Both the position numbers and the translations under genes were made by a program. The notes under the pieces are model-generated. The model was not told the DNA's origin and did no database searches. It saw nothing but the letters and a program-made list of their open reading frames with translations. This document shows, piece by piece, positions 41,486 through 50,303 of a DNA stretch of 64,000 nt. The first letter of the stretch is position 1; each line of letters starts with the position of its first letter. Source of the DNA: Nitratireductor sp. (GTDB lineage Bacteria; Pseudomonadota; Alphaproteobacteria; Rhizobiales; Rhizobiaceae). The stretch spans positions 321,330 to 385,329 of the forward strand of contig JACKJU010000002.1 of assembly GCA_020637805.1 (NCBI GenBank). The letters are read 5' to 3'.

Positions 41486-43828
41486 ATGGGAGTAGAAGGC
41501 ATTGGCGCAAGGGTTCTCAGGAAAGAGGACAAGCGCTTCATCACCGGCAAGGGCCGTTACACGGACGACTTCAAGATGGCAGGCATGCATTATGCCGCCT
41601 TCGTGCGCAGTCCGCATGCCCATGCGAAGATCCGGGGCATCGACAAGTCGGCTGCCGAGGCCATGCCGGGCGTCGTTGGCGTTCTCGACGGCAAGCAGCT
41701 GACGGGTGACGGCATCGGCAACCTGATCTGCGGCTGGATGATCCATTCCAAGGACGGTTCGCCGATGAACATGGGGGCCTGGTCGGCGATTGCGACCGAG
41801 CATGTGCGCTATGTTGGCGATGCTGCTGCCGTGGTGGTGGCGGACACGCTGGAGAATGCGCGTGCTGCCGCCGAGGCGGTGGTGATCGACTACGAGGAAC
41901 TGCCGCATGTCATCCGTGCGGTCGATGCTTTGAAGGACGGCGCGCCCCAGCTTCACCCCGAGGCGAAGGGCAACCTGATCTATGACTGGGAGATCGGCGA
42001 GAAGGATGCCACCGAACAGGCGATTGCCGGTGCGGCCCATGTCACGGAGATGGAGATCGTCAACAACCGCCTGTCGCCCAACCCGATGGAGCCGCGCGCC
42101 GCGCTTGCCAATTACGACGAGGCCGACGACCACTTCACGCTCTACACCACCAGCCAGAACCCGCATGTGGCAAGGCTGGTATTGTCGGCCTTCTACCAGG
42201 TGGCGCCCGAGCACAAGCTCAGGGTGATCGCGCCCGATGTGGGCGGCGGCTTCGGCTCGAAGATCTACATCTACCCGGAAGAGATCGTCTGCCTGTGGGC
42301 CTCGAAGCGGCTTGGCGTTCCGGTCAAGTGGACTTCCGACCGTACCGAGGCCTTCCTGACCGATGCCCATGGCCGCGACCACGTGTCGAAGGCCCGCATC
42401 GGCTTCGACAAGGACGGCAAGATCGTCGGCTTCTCGATCGACACCATTGCCAACATCGGCGCCTACATGTCGCTGTTCTCGTCTTCGGTGCCGACCTATC
42501 TCTATGCGACGCTTCTTTCGGGCCAGTACAACATCGCCAACATCCACTGCAATGTGCGCACGGTCTACACCAACACGGCGCCGGTCGATGCCTATCGCGG
42601 GGCAGGGCGTCCCGAGGCTACCTATCTTGTCGAGCGCATCATGGAGACGGCGGCGCGCGAGATGGGCATGGACCCGGCCGAACTGCGGCGCAGGAACTTC
42701 GTCAGCGAGTTCCCGCACCAGACGCCGGTGATCATGTGCTATGACGCGGGCGACTACAACGCGACGCTGGATGCGGCGCTGAAGGCTGCCGACTACGCCA
42801 ATATCGGCAAGCGCAAGGAAGAGGCGAAGGCACGCGGCAAGCTGCGCGGCATCGGGCTTTCCTGCTACATCGAAGCCTGTGGCATTGCGCCATCCGCAGC
42901 AGTCGGATCGCTGGGTGCTGGCGTTGGCCTTTGGGAATCGGGCGAAATCCGCGTCAACCCGGTTGGTACGGTGGAGATCCTCACCGGTTCGCATTCGCAC
43001 GGCCAGGGTCACGAGACCACCTTTGCCCAGCTGGTCAACGAACGCTTCGGCCTGCCGGTCGACAATGTCCAGGTCATCCATGGCGACACCGACAAGGTGC
43101 AGTTCGGCATGGGTACCTACGGCTCGCGCTCTGGTGCCGTCGGCATGTCGGCGCTGGTGAAGGCACTCGACAAGGTAGAGGCGAAGGCCAAGAAGATTGC
43201 CGCCCACCTGATGGAGGCCGACGAGGGCGACATCGTCATCGAGGATGGCGAGGTCAAGGTTGCCGGTACCGACAGGAAGCTTGGCTGGCACGAGGTCTGC
43301 CTTGCCGCCTATACCGGGCACAACCTGCCGCAAGGCATGGAGCCCGGCCTCAAGGAGACGGCGTTCTACGATCCGACCAACTTCACCTTCCCGGCAGGCA
43401 CCTATGTCTGCGAGGTGGAGGTCGATCCGGAGACCGGCAAGACCGAGGTCATCCAGTTCGTGGCGGCCGACGACTTCGGCGTCATCGTCAACCCGATGAT
43501 CGTCGAGGGCCAGGTCCATGGCGGCATCACCCAGGGCATCGGCCAAGCGCTTCTGGAAAACGTGATCTACGACGACAACGGCCAGCTCTTGACGGCGTCC
43601 TACATGGACTACGCCATGCCGCGCGCCGACGACGTGCCAAGCTACAAGCTCTCCACCCACGAGACGGTTTGCCCCGGCAACCCGATGGGCATGAAGGGCT
43701 GCGGCGAGGCGGGTGCCATCGGTTCGCCGCCGGCGCTGATCAACGCCATCACCGATGCCATCGGCAACAACAACCTGACCATGCCGGCAACGCCTGCAAG
43801 GGTCTGGGCACTGATCAACGGCAAGTAA
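41486..43828 (+). CDS. Molybdenum hydroxylase large subunit (aldehyde oxidase/CO dehydrogenase form II type)
   Basis: The 780-residue catalytic subunit binds molybdopterin cytosine dinucleotide. The active-site loop is AYRGAGR at residues 369-375, the form found in form II and aldehyde/xanthine-type enzymes; form I CO dehydrogenases have AYxCSFR. The catalytic Glu741 is in GCGEAGAIGSPPA. Other conserved stretches are DVGGGFGSKIYIYPEE near 252 and SHSHGQGHETTFAQLV near 500. The start follows AAAGGAGGAGACATC. Codon usage is strongly biased. With an adjacent quinoprotein alcohol dehydrogenase and a cytochrome c gene in the same operon, aldehyde oxidation is the more likely role. Confidence 0.9.
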   Translation: MGVEGIGARVLRKEDKRFITGKGRYTDDFKMAGMHYAAFVRSPHAHAKIRGIDKSAAEAMPGVVGVLDGKQLTGDGIGNLICGWMIHSKDGSPMNMGAWSAIATEHVRYVGDAAAVVVADTLENARAAAEAVVIDYEELPHVIRAVDALKDGAPQLHPEAKGNLIYDWEIGEKDATEQAIAGAAHVTEMEIVNNRLSPNPMEPRAALANYDEADDHFTLYTTSQNPHVARLVLSAFYQVAPEHKLRVIAPDVGGGFGSKIYIYPEEIVCLWASKRLGVPVKWTSDRTEAFLTDAHGRDHVSKARIGFDKDGKIVGFSIDTIANIGAYMSLFSSSVPTYLYATLLSGQYNIANIHCNVRTVYTNTAPVDAYRGAGRPEATYLVERIMETAAREMGMDPAELRRRNFVSEFPHQTPVIMCYDAGDYNATLDAALKAADYANIGKRKEEAKARGKLRGIGLSCYIEACGIAPSAAVGSLGAGVGLWESGEIRVNPVGTVEILTGSHSHGQGHETTFAQLVNERFGLPVDNVQVIHGDTDKVQFGMGTYGSRSGAVGMSALVKALDKVEAKAKKIAAHLMEADEGDIVIEDGEVKVAGTDRKLGWHEVCLAAYTGHNLPQGMEPGLKETAFYDPTNFTFPAGTYVCEVEVDPETGKTEVIQFVAADDFGVIVNPMIVEGQVHGGITQGIGQALLENVIYDDNGQLLTASYMDYAMPRADDVPSYKLSTHETVCPGNPMGMKGCGEAGAIGSPPALINAITDAIGNNNLTMPATPARVWALINGK

Positions 43829-43843
43829 GGGGAGCACAAACCA

Positions 43844-44644
43844 ATGTATGCAACCAACTATCACCGTGCTTCCTCGGTCGAGGAAGCGGTAAACCTTCTC
43901 AAGTCGGGCGATGACGCCAAGTTCGTCTCCGGCGGACAGACGCTGATCCCGACCATGAAACAGCGCCTTGCAGCGCCTTCCGACCTCGTCGACCTTCGCC
44001 ATATCGATGCGATGAAGGGCATCTCGATCGATGGCGTACAGGTGACCATCGGTGCGGCCACCACCCATGCGGAAGTGGCCTCGTCGGCGGAACTGGCGGG
44101 TGTGTGCGCCGCGATCTGCAGCCTTGCCGCCCATATCGGCGATCCTGCCGTGCGCCACATGGGCACGATTGGCGGCTCTGTCGCCAACAACGACCCGGCG
44201 GCCGACTATCCGGCAGCGGTGCTGGGCCTCGATGCCCAGGTTCGCACGTCGAAGCGCACCATCGATGCCGCCGACTTCTTCAACGGCATGTTCGACACTG
44301 CCCTCGAGGAAGACGAGGTGATCACGGCGATCACCTTCCAGGCACCGGAAAAGGCGGCCTATGTGAAGTACCCGAACCCGGCCTCGCGCTATGCCATGTG
44401 CGGCGTGTTCGCGGCCAGGCTGAAGGACGGCTCGGTGCGTGTCGCGATTACCGGCGCCGGCAATGACGGCGTCTTCCGCCATACTGAGATGGAAGAGGCG
44501 CTTGCCGCCGACTGGTCACCCGCCGCCATCGCCAGCTGCTCCGTCGACGAGGGCGACATGCTCTCCGATATCCATGGCGACAGCGCATACCGCGCAAACC
44601 TCGTCAGGGTCATCGCAAAACGCGCCGTCGAAGCCGCAGCATAA
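43844..44644 (+). CDS. Molybdenum hydroxylase FAD-binding medium subunit (CoxM-like)
   Basis: The 266-residue flavoprotein subunit shows the two FAD-binding motifs of the family: FVSGGQTLIPTMKQ near residue 27 (AGGQSLxP type) and TIGGSVANNDPAADYPAA near residue 107. The C-terminal CO_deh_flav_C-like domain includes YVKYPNPASRYAMCGVFAAR near residue 166. It starts 15 bases after the large-subunit stop behind GGGGAGCAC. The order here is small-large-medium, unlike the classical cox M-S-L order. Confidence 0.9.
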   Translation: MYATNYHRASSVEEAVNLLKSGDDAKFVSGGQTLIPTMKQRLAAPSDLVDLRHIDAMKGISIDGVQVTIGAATTHAEVASSAELAGVCAAICSLAAHIGDPAVRHMGTIGGSVANNDPAADYPAAVLGLDAQVRTSKRTIDAADFFNGMFDTALEEDEVITAITFQAPEKAAYVKYPNPASRYAMCGVFAARLKDGSVRVAITGAGNDGVFRHTEMEEALAADWSPAAIASCSVDEGDMLSDIHGDSAYRANLVRVIAKRAVEAAA

Positions 44645-44746
44645 ACCAAACTACACAGAAGCAGCGAGAAGGCCGGGGGAACCGGAATCTCAAAGTTCCG
44701 GGGGCAAGCGGTGCCCTCAGGAAATGAATAAAGAGGAACATATCCA

Positions 44747-45178
44747 ATGAGTGTTGTCAGGTTTTTGGCATGCGGAGTTGCCGTGGTAACAGGTCTTGCG
44801 GGCATGGCCTTGCCCGCACATTCCTCGGATGCGGCGTTTTCGAAGATCAAGATCGAGGCAGGTGAAAAGCTGTTCGATTCCGAATGCCGGCGCTGTCATG
44901 CAGCCGATGCCAAGGACCCCTCCTATGGGCCTCTGCTTGAAAACATCATTGGCAGGGGAGCCGGCACCTATCCCGATTTCGACTATTCGACGGCGCTGGA
45001 AGCCTCCGGAATTGTCTGGACGGAGGCCGCATTGCGGGCCTGGATGGAGGACAATACCGGGTTCATGCCTGGAACGAAGATGCGCCATGTGGGCATAACC
45101 GACCGTACAGTGCAGGATTTCATCATTGCCTATCTGGAGTCGATCACGACCCGAGATGGCAAGGAAATCAGCAAGTAG
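44747..45178 (+). CDS. Periplasmic cytochrome c
   Basis: The 143-residue class I cytochrome c has a signal peptide (LACGVAVVTGLAGMALPAHS), the haem motif CRRCH near residue 47, and the family-typical C-terminal segment GFMPGTKMRHVGI near residue 105, with the axial Met. It follows the Mo hydroxylase subunits by 102 bases and is probably the electron acceptor for that enzyme or for the quinoprotein. The 280 bases after it, before the Ppx/GppA gene, hold no gene I can support. Confidence 0.85.
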   Translation: MSVVRFLACGVAVVTGLAGMALPAHSSDAAFSKIKIEAGEKLFDSECRRCHAADAKDPSYGPLLENIIGRGAGTYPDFDYSTALEASGIVWTEAALRAWMEDNTGFMPGTKMRHVGITDRTVQDFIIAYLESITTRDGKEISK

Positions 45179-45457
45179 CGCGATCTTCGCACCCTTTCTT
45201 TGCGTTCACGTGTACCTGATCCTTCATGAGCCGCCGCCCGGTAACCTGCGGACAGGTTGCATCGCCTGTGAGCCGTGCGGCTGAAGGGGCCTGAAACGAG
45301 TTATTAATGCCGTCCGGCAGCGCTATCCGTCATTGCGGGCAGGAAAAAGAAATCGTCTTTGTTCTTTGCGCATGCGGCGAGTGATGTTATTTTGATGCCA
45401 ACGTGAAACGAACAGGCGCTGGCATTCGCGAGGAAGACCGCGCCGAAGGAAAAGGTC

Positions 45458-47203
45458 TTGAGCAAACTTCCCGGCCGTGATCGGCACAAGGGGAAGGACC
45501 GGGACCGCATCGAGGACGGAAACCGTGGCGCTGCCGGATTCAATCACAGGCAAGGTGTTGCAAAACCGGTTTCCGGTACTGCAGGAACAACTGGTGAAGC
45601 CTTGCAGGCTGGCGGCAATGCGGCTGCTGCAGGCGAGGGCAACAGGCGTTCCGGCAAGTTCAACCCATCCGGCGCAGCGGCAATCGAATCCGATCCGCCT
45701 CGCGGAAACAGGTCGAAGAAGCGCCGCAGGAAGAAGCGGCGCACCTCTGGCGGTACCAGTCCCGACGCCGTAGCAAGCGGCGTCAATCCCGGCACCGGCA
45801 ACGGTGCGACAATTCCGGATGCAGAGCGTTCGCGCGACGGTGCGAGCCACGGGATACATGCAGGTTCCGGCCAGTCGCGTGAAGCACGGAATGGAGACGG
45901 TGTCTCCGGCCCTGCCGACATATCCTCCAGGCGCAGCAACGGCGCAAAGCGCAATCGCGGCAGGCGCAAGCCGGGCGAGGGCCGTGCCGATTCCGGTGGC
46001 GTGCCGCGTGGTATTCGCGCGCCCGTCCAGCCTTCGCCCGCTGCGCGTTATGCGCCAGTACAAAGGGAGAGCGAGAGGCAGGAGGATGCGCCTGTCCGGC
46101 GTCCCGTTCCGCAGCGCAGCCGCAAGCCAGAAGACGGCAATCTCTACGCCGCCCTCGATCTTGGTACCAACAATTGCCGTTTGCTGGTTGCCCTGCCGCA
46201 GCAGCGCGGCAGGTTCCGCGTGATCGACGGTTTTTCAAGGATCGTACGCCTGGGCGAGGGGCTGGCACACAGCGGACGGCTTTCGGACGCCGCGATGGAC
46301 CGGGCGCTCGAAGCGCTGAAGGTGTGTGCGGCAAAGCTGCAGAACCACCCGGTCCGCAAGGCCAGGCTGATAGCGACCGAGGCTTGTCGTCAGGCGCAGA
46401 ACGGCGAAGAGTTCATCGCGAGGGTCAGGACTGAAACAGGTCTCGATCTCGAGATAATCAACCGCGAGACTGAAGCCTATCTCGCTGCGGAGGGATGCGG
46501 CCAGTTGATGGACCGCAAGGCGGACGCAGCCGTGCTGTTCGACATTGGCGGAGGTTCGTCCGAACTGATGCTGGTTGACCGCCGCAGCGGCCGGAAGCGC
46601 ATCTCAGACCAGATCGTCTCCTGGACATCCCTGCCGCTTGGCGTGGTCACGCTGGCAGAGCGTCATGGCGGCAAGGAGGTGGACGGCGACATCTTCCGCG
46701 GCATGGTGAGCGAAGTGAAGCATCATCTGGCGGCCTTCGAGGGCAGGCTCGAGCTTGAAAGAGTTTGGCAGAAGGGCAGGGTTCACCTTCTGGGCACCTC
46801 CGGCACCGTCACCACGCTGGCGGGTATTCATCTCAATCTCGATCGTTATGACCGGCGCCGCGTTGACGGATTGTGGATGTCATCGGGCGAGATCGACACG
46901 GTGGTCCGGTCCCTGCTCGAAATGAACTATCATGAACGCGCGGCGAGCCCTTGCGTGGGTCAGGAGAGGGCAGACCTCGTCATGGCAGGGTGTGCGATCC
47001 TGGAAGCGATCCGCGAAACCTGGCCCGCAGAGCGCCTGAGGGTGGCGGACCGTGGCCTTCGCGAAGGCATGCTCACGCAACTGATCTCGAGCGATGGCGC
47101 GTGGCTCAAACCCAAGCATGGCCGCTGGCCGCGCAGGCCGGGCGGCCGGGGCACCAGACCTTCGAACGGCTCCGCCACCCGTCGCAATGGAGAAGAACAA
47201 TGA
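45458..47203 (+). CDS. Ppx/GppA family exopolyphosphatase with long basic N-terminal extension
   Basis: The 581-residue protein starts at a TTG after GAAGGAAAAGG. The first 225 residues are low complexity, very basic and Gly/Ser/Asn/Arg-rich (RSKKRRRKKRRTSGG), with no predicted fold. The ASKHA domain follows: YAALDLGTNNCRLLVALP near residue 229, IATEACRQAQNGEEF near 305, AVLFDIGGGSSELMLVDRR near 363, and LLGTSGTVTTLAGIHLNLDR near 445. The enzyme hydrolyses polyphosphate or pppGpp. It overlaps rlmE by 4 bases, a pairing seen in Rhizobiales. The extension may bind nucleic acid or polyphosphate; that is inference. Confidence 0.87.
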   Translation: MSKLPGRDRHKGKDRDRIEDGNRGAAGFNHRQGVAKPVSGTAGTTGEALQAGGNAAAAGEGNRRSGKFNPSGAAAIESDPPRGNRSKKRRRKKRRTSGGTSPDAVASGVNPGTGNGATIPDAERSRDGASHGIHAGSGQSREARNGDGVSGPADISSRRSNGAKRNRGRRKPGEGRADSGGVPRGIRAPVQPSPAARYAPVQRESERQEDAPVRRPVPQRSRKPEDGNLYAALDLGTNNCRLLVALPQQRGRFRVIDGFSRIVRLGEGLAHSGRLSDAAMDRALEALKVCAAKLQNHPVRKARLIATEACRQAQNGEEFIARVRTETGLDLEIINRETEAYLAAEGCGQLMDRKADAAVLFDIGGGSSELMLVDRRSGRKRISDQIVSWTSLPLGVVTLAERHGGKEVDGDIFRGMVSEVKHHLAAFEGRLELERVWQKGRVHLLGTSGTVTTLAGIHLNLDRYDRRRVDGLWMSSGEIDTVVRSLLEMNYHERAASPCVGQERADLVMAGCAILEAIRETWPAERLRVADRGLREGMLTQLISSDGAWLKPKHGRWPRRPGGRGTRPSNGSATRRNGEEQ

Positions 47204-47991
47204 GCAGGAAAAACACTGGAGGCGGGGCAAGAGGCGGCGGAACCGGTAAGAAGAGTTCGCCTGGCCGCAAGATGGTAAAGAGCCGTGACCTGCACACCAA
47301 GGTAAAGACCGCGCGGGGGCGCAAACTTTCATCGACGCTGTGGCTGCAGCGCCAGTTGAACGATCCCTATGTGAAGGCGGCAAAGGCCGAGGGATACGCC
47401 TCGCGGGCGGCCTACAAGCTCAAGGAAATCGACGAGCGCTATGGTATCCTGAAAAAGGGCCAGCGCATCATCGACCTTGGTGCAGCGCCCGGCGGATGGA
47501 CCCAGGTTGCGGTCGAGCGTACCGGTTCGACGCCTGAAGAAATCCTGGTGGTCGGCATCGACTATCTCGACATGGATCCGGTTCCCGGAGCGACGATTCT
47601 CAAGAAGGATTTCCTCGACGACGATGCCCCGGAAATGCTGATGAATGCGCTTGGCGGGCACGCGCCGGATCTCGTGATCTCGGACATGGCTGCGCCAACG
47701 ACAGGCCATCGCAAGACGGACCATATCCGGACCATGCATCTGGTTGAGGTGGCGCTGGATTTTGCCCTGCAGGTACTCAGGCCCGGCGGGCACTTTCTTT
47801 CGAAAACCTTCCAGGGTGGAACCGAAGCCGAGCTCCTGAACCTGCTCAAAAACAATTTCGAGACCGTCGTGCACGTAAAACCGCCTGCGTCGCGTGACGG
47901 TTCGGTGGAACTCTACTTCCTGGCGCGCAATTTCAAGGGACGACCGCAAAAGGAGAGCGGATCGGACGGAAAAGACCCGCAAGACCGGTAA
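47200..47991 (+). CDS. rlmE: 23S rRNA 2'-O-ribose methyltransferase RlmE (FtsJ/RrmJ)
   Basis: The 263-residue protein is an FtsJ-type SAM-dependent methyltransferase. A basic Gly/Lys-rich N-terminal 45 residues precede the core. The SAM motif is IIDLGAAPGGWTQVAV near residue 89, and the K-D-K-E catalytic tetrad is visible in SRAAYKLKEI, LVISDMAAPTTGH, GHFLSKTFQGG and GSVELYFLARNFKG. The family methylates U2552 (E. coli numbering) of 23S rRNA. The ATGA overlap with the Ppx/GppA stop indicates coupled translation. Confidence 0.93.
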   Translation: MSRKNTGGGARGGGTGKKSSPGRKMVKSRDLHTKVKTARGRKLSSTLWLQRQLNDPYVKAAKAEGYASRAAYKLKEIDERYGILKKGQRIIDLGAAPGGWTQVAVERTGSTPEEILVVGIDYLDMDPVPGATILKKDFLDDDAPEMLMNALGGHAPDLVISDMAAPTTGHRKTDHIRTMHLVEVALDFALQVLRPGGHFLSKTFQGGTEAELLNLLKNNFETVVHVKPPASRDGSVELYFLARNFKGRPQKESGSDGKDPQDR

Positions 47992-48123
47992 TCAACGGTT
48001 AACCAATGCGGCAGGAATTGCCGCCTGAACCGCGAATTGCCAGTTTGGCCAATTGCCCCGACATTGCTTGTTTACCTTTGCCCCATAGCGTCGAAGCTTG
48101 ATTTGCAAATTGTGGCTCAGGTT

Positions 48124-49797
48124 ATGAACAGTACCGGTCCTACGGAAAATCCCGCCATGGAAGGCAACGAGACTCCGCGCGAAGTAGCGACGCTCTATTT
48201 GCGTTCGCCGCTGTTCGTGTTCGGAGCGCTGCTTCTGGTTGCTGGCATTCTGGCCTTGTTCGGAGCGCGGATTGCGCTTCCTGAAAATACCAAGCCTATT
48301 ATCGCGATGATCTTCCTCACCGCTGCTGTCGTTGCAGCGCTCATCCGCGGCGCGCTGCATCGAAATGGTGTGACAGAACGAGACGTCTTCGAAGCCGCCG
48401 CCAGCGTAACGGTTTCTCCGAGAGAGGCGCCAGTGGGCGAAAAGGCTGCATCCGGGAGCCAGGGTCTTGTGTCGCTGTCGCTCACCGACAAGCTCACCGG
48501 TCTTGGAAACCGCATGAGGATGCAGGCAAAGTTCAATACGCTTGAAGCCGACTACCGGGAATCCCCGGAATCGCGGCGCAAGGGGTTTGCAATCGGGCTT
48601 GTCGATATCAATGGCATGAAACCGATCAACGACCTGTTCGGCATTTCCGGCGGAGACGATGTGATCCGCCAGTGTTCGCAGCGCCTCAGAAGCGCGCTCG
48701 AGGGCAAGGGGTTCGTCTACCGCTACGAGGGCGACGTATTCGCTTTCGTATTGCCCGGAATGGTGAGCCACAAGGAAGTGGAAGAAACCGGCAAGCTGTT
48801 GCAGGAGGTGATTCAGGCTCCCTTCGACATCGCGGGATGCCAGGTTCGCCTCAGCGGATCATTCGGCTTTGGGATCTATCCTGAAGCGGGCAGGAGTTTC
48901 GAAGCAGTACAGAACAATCTCGGCAGTGCACTTTACCATTCCAAGCGGAACGGGCGAGGCCGCGTGACGCTGTACTGCGAGGAACTGGAGCGCACGATCC
49001 GTGAGAACACGCTTCTTGAACAATCGCTTCGCAGGGCCATCGAGAACAACGAGATTTCTCCTCATTTTCAGCCGATCATTTCGCTGAAGGACGGAAGCCT
49101 GCTCGGATTCGAGGCGCTGGCACGCTGGATCGATGCCGAGTTGGGATTTGTGTCACCGGCCAAGTTCATACCGCTTGCCGAGGAGCGCGGGATCATCAGC
49201 CGGTTGACAGACACGTTGCTTGAACAGGCCGCGCGTACCGCCGCCGACTGGCCGGATGACCTGTTTCTTTCATTCAACCTTTCGAGTGTCCAACTGATCG
49301 ACAGCAACGCTGCGCAACAAATACTCACCATCATCGAGAAGGCGGGCCTGCCGCCGCAGCGTCTCGAAATTGAGGTGACCGAGACGGCAATGATGGCCGA
49401 TCCCGTGATTGCGGCGCAGATCATAGAGGACCTTCACCAGGCCGGCGTTCGCGTTTCGATGGATGATTTTGGCACCGGACAGTCGTCACTCGGGCGCCTG
49501 CGCGAACTGAAACTCGACAAGGTGAAAATCGACCGAAGCTTCATCATGGCGATCGGGGATGACCGGCCGGCACAGCATATCGTGAGGGCAATTCTCGAAA
49601 TGTGCGCGGGCCTCGATCTGGCCGTGGTGGCTGAAGGTATCGAGGAAATAGGCCAGGCGGAAAACCTGAAACGCTTCGGTTGCGATGCGGGCCAAGGGTA
49701 TCTCTTCGGCAAGCCGCAGGATGCGCACACAACCATGAACTACATCCGGGAGTTCCGCCGCGTTCCGCATTCAGACCGCGATCTGAAGATCGCCTGA
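48124..49797 (+). CDS. EAL-domain cyclic-di-GMP phosphodiesterase with degenerate GGDEF domain
   Basis: The 557-residue protein starts at 48124 (a longer frame begins at 48037). Two N-terminal membrane helices (residues 30-75) lead to a GGDEF-like domain (about 115-285) whose active-site loop reads EGDVF at 202-206 in place of GGDEF, so cyclase activity is unlikely. The EAL domain (about 305-545) keeps E330-A-L, the TETAMM Glu, DDFGTGQSSL, KIDRSF and VAEGIE, all expected for an active phosphodiesterase. The net role is probably c-di-GMP breakdown with a regulatory GGDEF domain. It follows rlmE by 132 bases. Confidence 0.9.
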   Translation: MNSTGPTENPAMEGNETPREVATLYLRSPLFVFGALLLVAGILALFGARIALPENTKPIIAMIFLTAAVVAALIRGALHRNGVTERDVFEAAASVTVSPREAPVGEKAASGSQGLVSLSLTDKLTGLGNRMRMQAKFNTLEADYRESPESRRKGFAIGLVDINGMKPINDLFGISGGDDVIRQCSQRLRSALEGKGFVYRYEGDVFAFVLPGMVSHKEVEETGKLLQEVIQAPFDIAGCQVRLSGSFGFGIYPEAGRSFEAVQNNLGSALYHSKRNGRGRVTLYCEELERTIRENTLLEQSLRRAIENNEISPHFQPIISLKDGSLLGFEALARWIDAELGFVSPAKFIPLAEERGIISRLTDTLLEQAARTAADWPDDLFLSFNLSSVQLIDSNAAQQILTIIEKAGLPPQRLEIEVTETAMMADPVIAAQIIEDLHQAGVRVSMDDFGTGQSSLGRLRELKLDKVKIDRSFIMAIGDDRPAQHIVRAILEMCAGLDLAVVAEGIEEIGQAENLKRFGCDAGQGYLFGKPQDAHTTMNYIREFRRVPHSDRDLKIA

Positions 49798-50272
49798 CGT
49801 TGATCTGTCGTGGAAGGGCGCAAGACGGCAAGGCGCTGAGCCCCTCATTTTTTTGGAAACAATTTCGGACGGTTGAAGTGAAGTGCCGGAAAAGGGATTC
49901 CGGCACTTCATGCATTGATTCAACCGTGATTTTTTCTTGTACGATCTCTATTTCGCCAGCTGCTTCGCTGTTATAGGGATGCTCTTCGGAATGCCTTCGT
50001 CCCTTGCCGAGATCCTTGCGTGCCCGCTCGTCCTTGTCGAGCTTCTCGAAGCTCTCTATCACGCCATCTGCTTCCTGTTTGACGTCCGGCAAGGCGTCGC
50101 GCTCATTCGTCAGACGGTTCTTGGCAGTTCCCTGTTGACCGAACTCGCCCATCTTTTTTTCAGCGAGATCGATTTCGGTCGTCTTCCCCGGTTTTCCCGG
50201 GGCTTGGTGACCGTTGGGACCGGCGCGGTTTCCCGCCACGCCGCCTCCCATCTTCTTTCCGGCATTTGCCAT
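49544..50272 (-). CDS. Small hydrophilic protein, 3' part doubtful
   Basis: The 242-codon frame begins MANAGKKMGGGVAGNRAGPN, and its first 115 or so residues are charged and helical (EADGVIESFEKLDKDERARK), typical of small stress-associated proteins of Rhizobiales. After about residue 120 the frame runs through a strong hairpin (49879-49910) and then antisense through the last 250 bases of the EAL gene, where the sequence looks non-coding. The true protein probably ends near 49930, which would need a frame change; a neighbouring frame has a stop at 49951-49953. It lies 31 bases after the PfpI stop on the same strand. Function unknown. Confidence 0.4.
   Translation of the reverse strand: MANAGKKMGGGVAGNRAGPNGHQAPGKPGKTTEIDLAEKKMGEFGQQGTAKNRLTNERDALPDVKQEADGVIESFEKLDKDERARKDLGKGRRHSEEHPYNSEAAGEIEIVQEKITVESMHEVPESLFRHFTSTVRNCFQKNEGLSALPSCALPRQINVRRSSDRGLNAERGGTPGCSSWLCAHPAACRRDTLGPHRNRSVSGFPPGLFPRYLQPPRPDRGPRTFRELPSRYAVPAGHPRSP
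49879..49910. terminator. Perfect 13-bp inverted repeat between convergent genes
   Basis: TGAAGTGCCGGAA and TTCCGGCACTTCA pair perfectly around a 6-nt loop. The hairpin lies 82 bases after the EAL gene stop and at the 3' side of the minus-strand stress genes. There is no long U-run on either strand, so it may be a bidirectional terminator or an RNA-stabilising hairpin. Confidence 0.55.
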
Positions 50273-50303
50273 CGTTGACTCCTTTCATAGTCCTGATCGG
50301 ATG

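Noticed and set aside
41486..43828. Form I (true) CO dehydrogenase
   Set aside because: The active-site loop is AYRGAGR and not the AYxCSFR of form I, and the gene order is small-large-medium; aldehyde oxidation fits the neighbours better.
40907..44482. A minus-strand open frame of 1191 codons antisense to the molybdenum hydroxylase genes
   Set aside because: It mirrors the strongly codon-biased, GC-rich plus-strand genes, has Arg/Asp/Val/His-rich low-quality composition, no ribosome binding site and no recognisable domain. All three plus-strand genes have intact family motifs.
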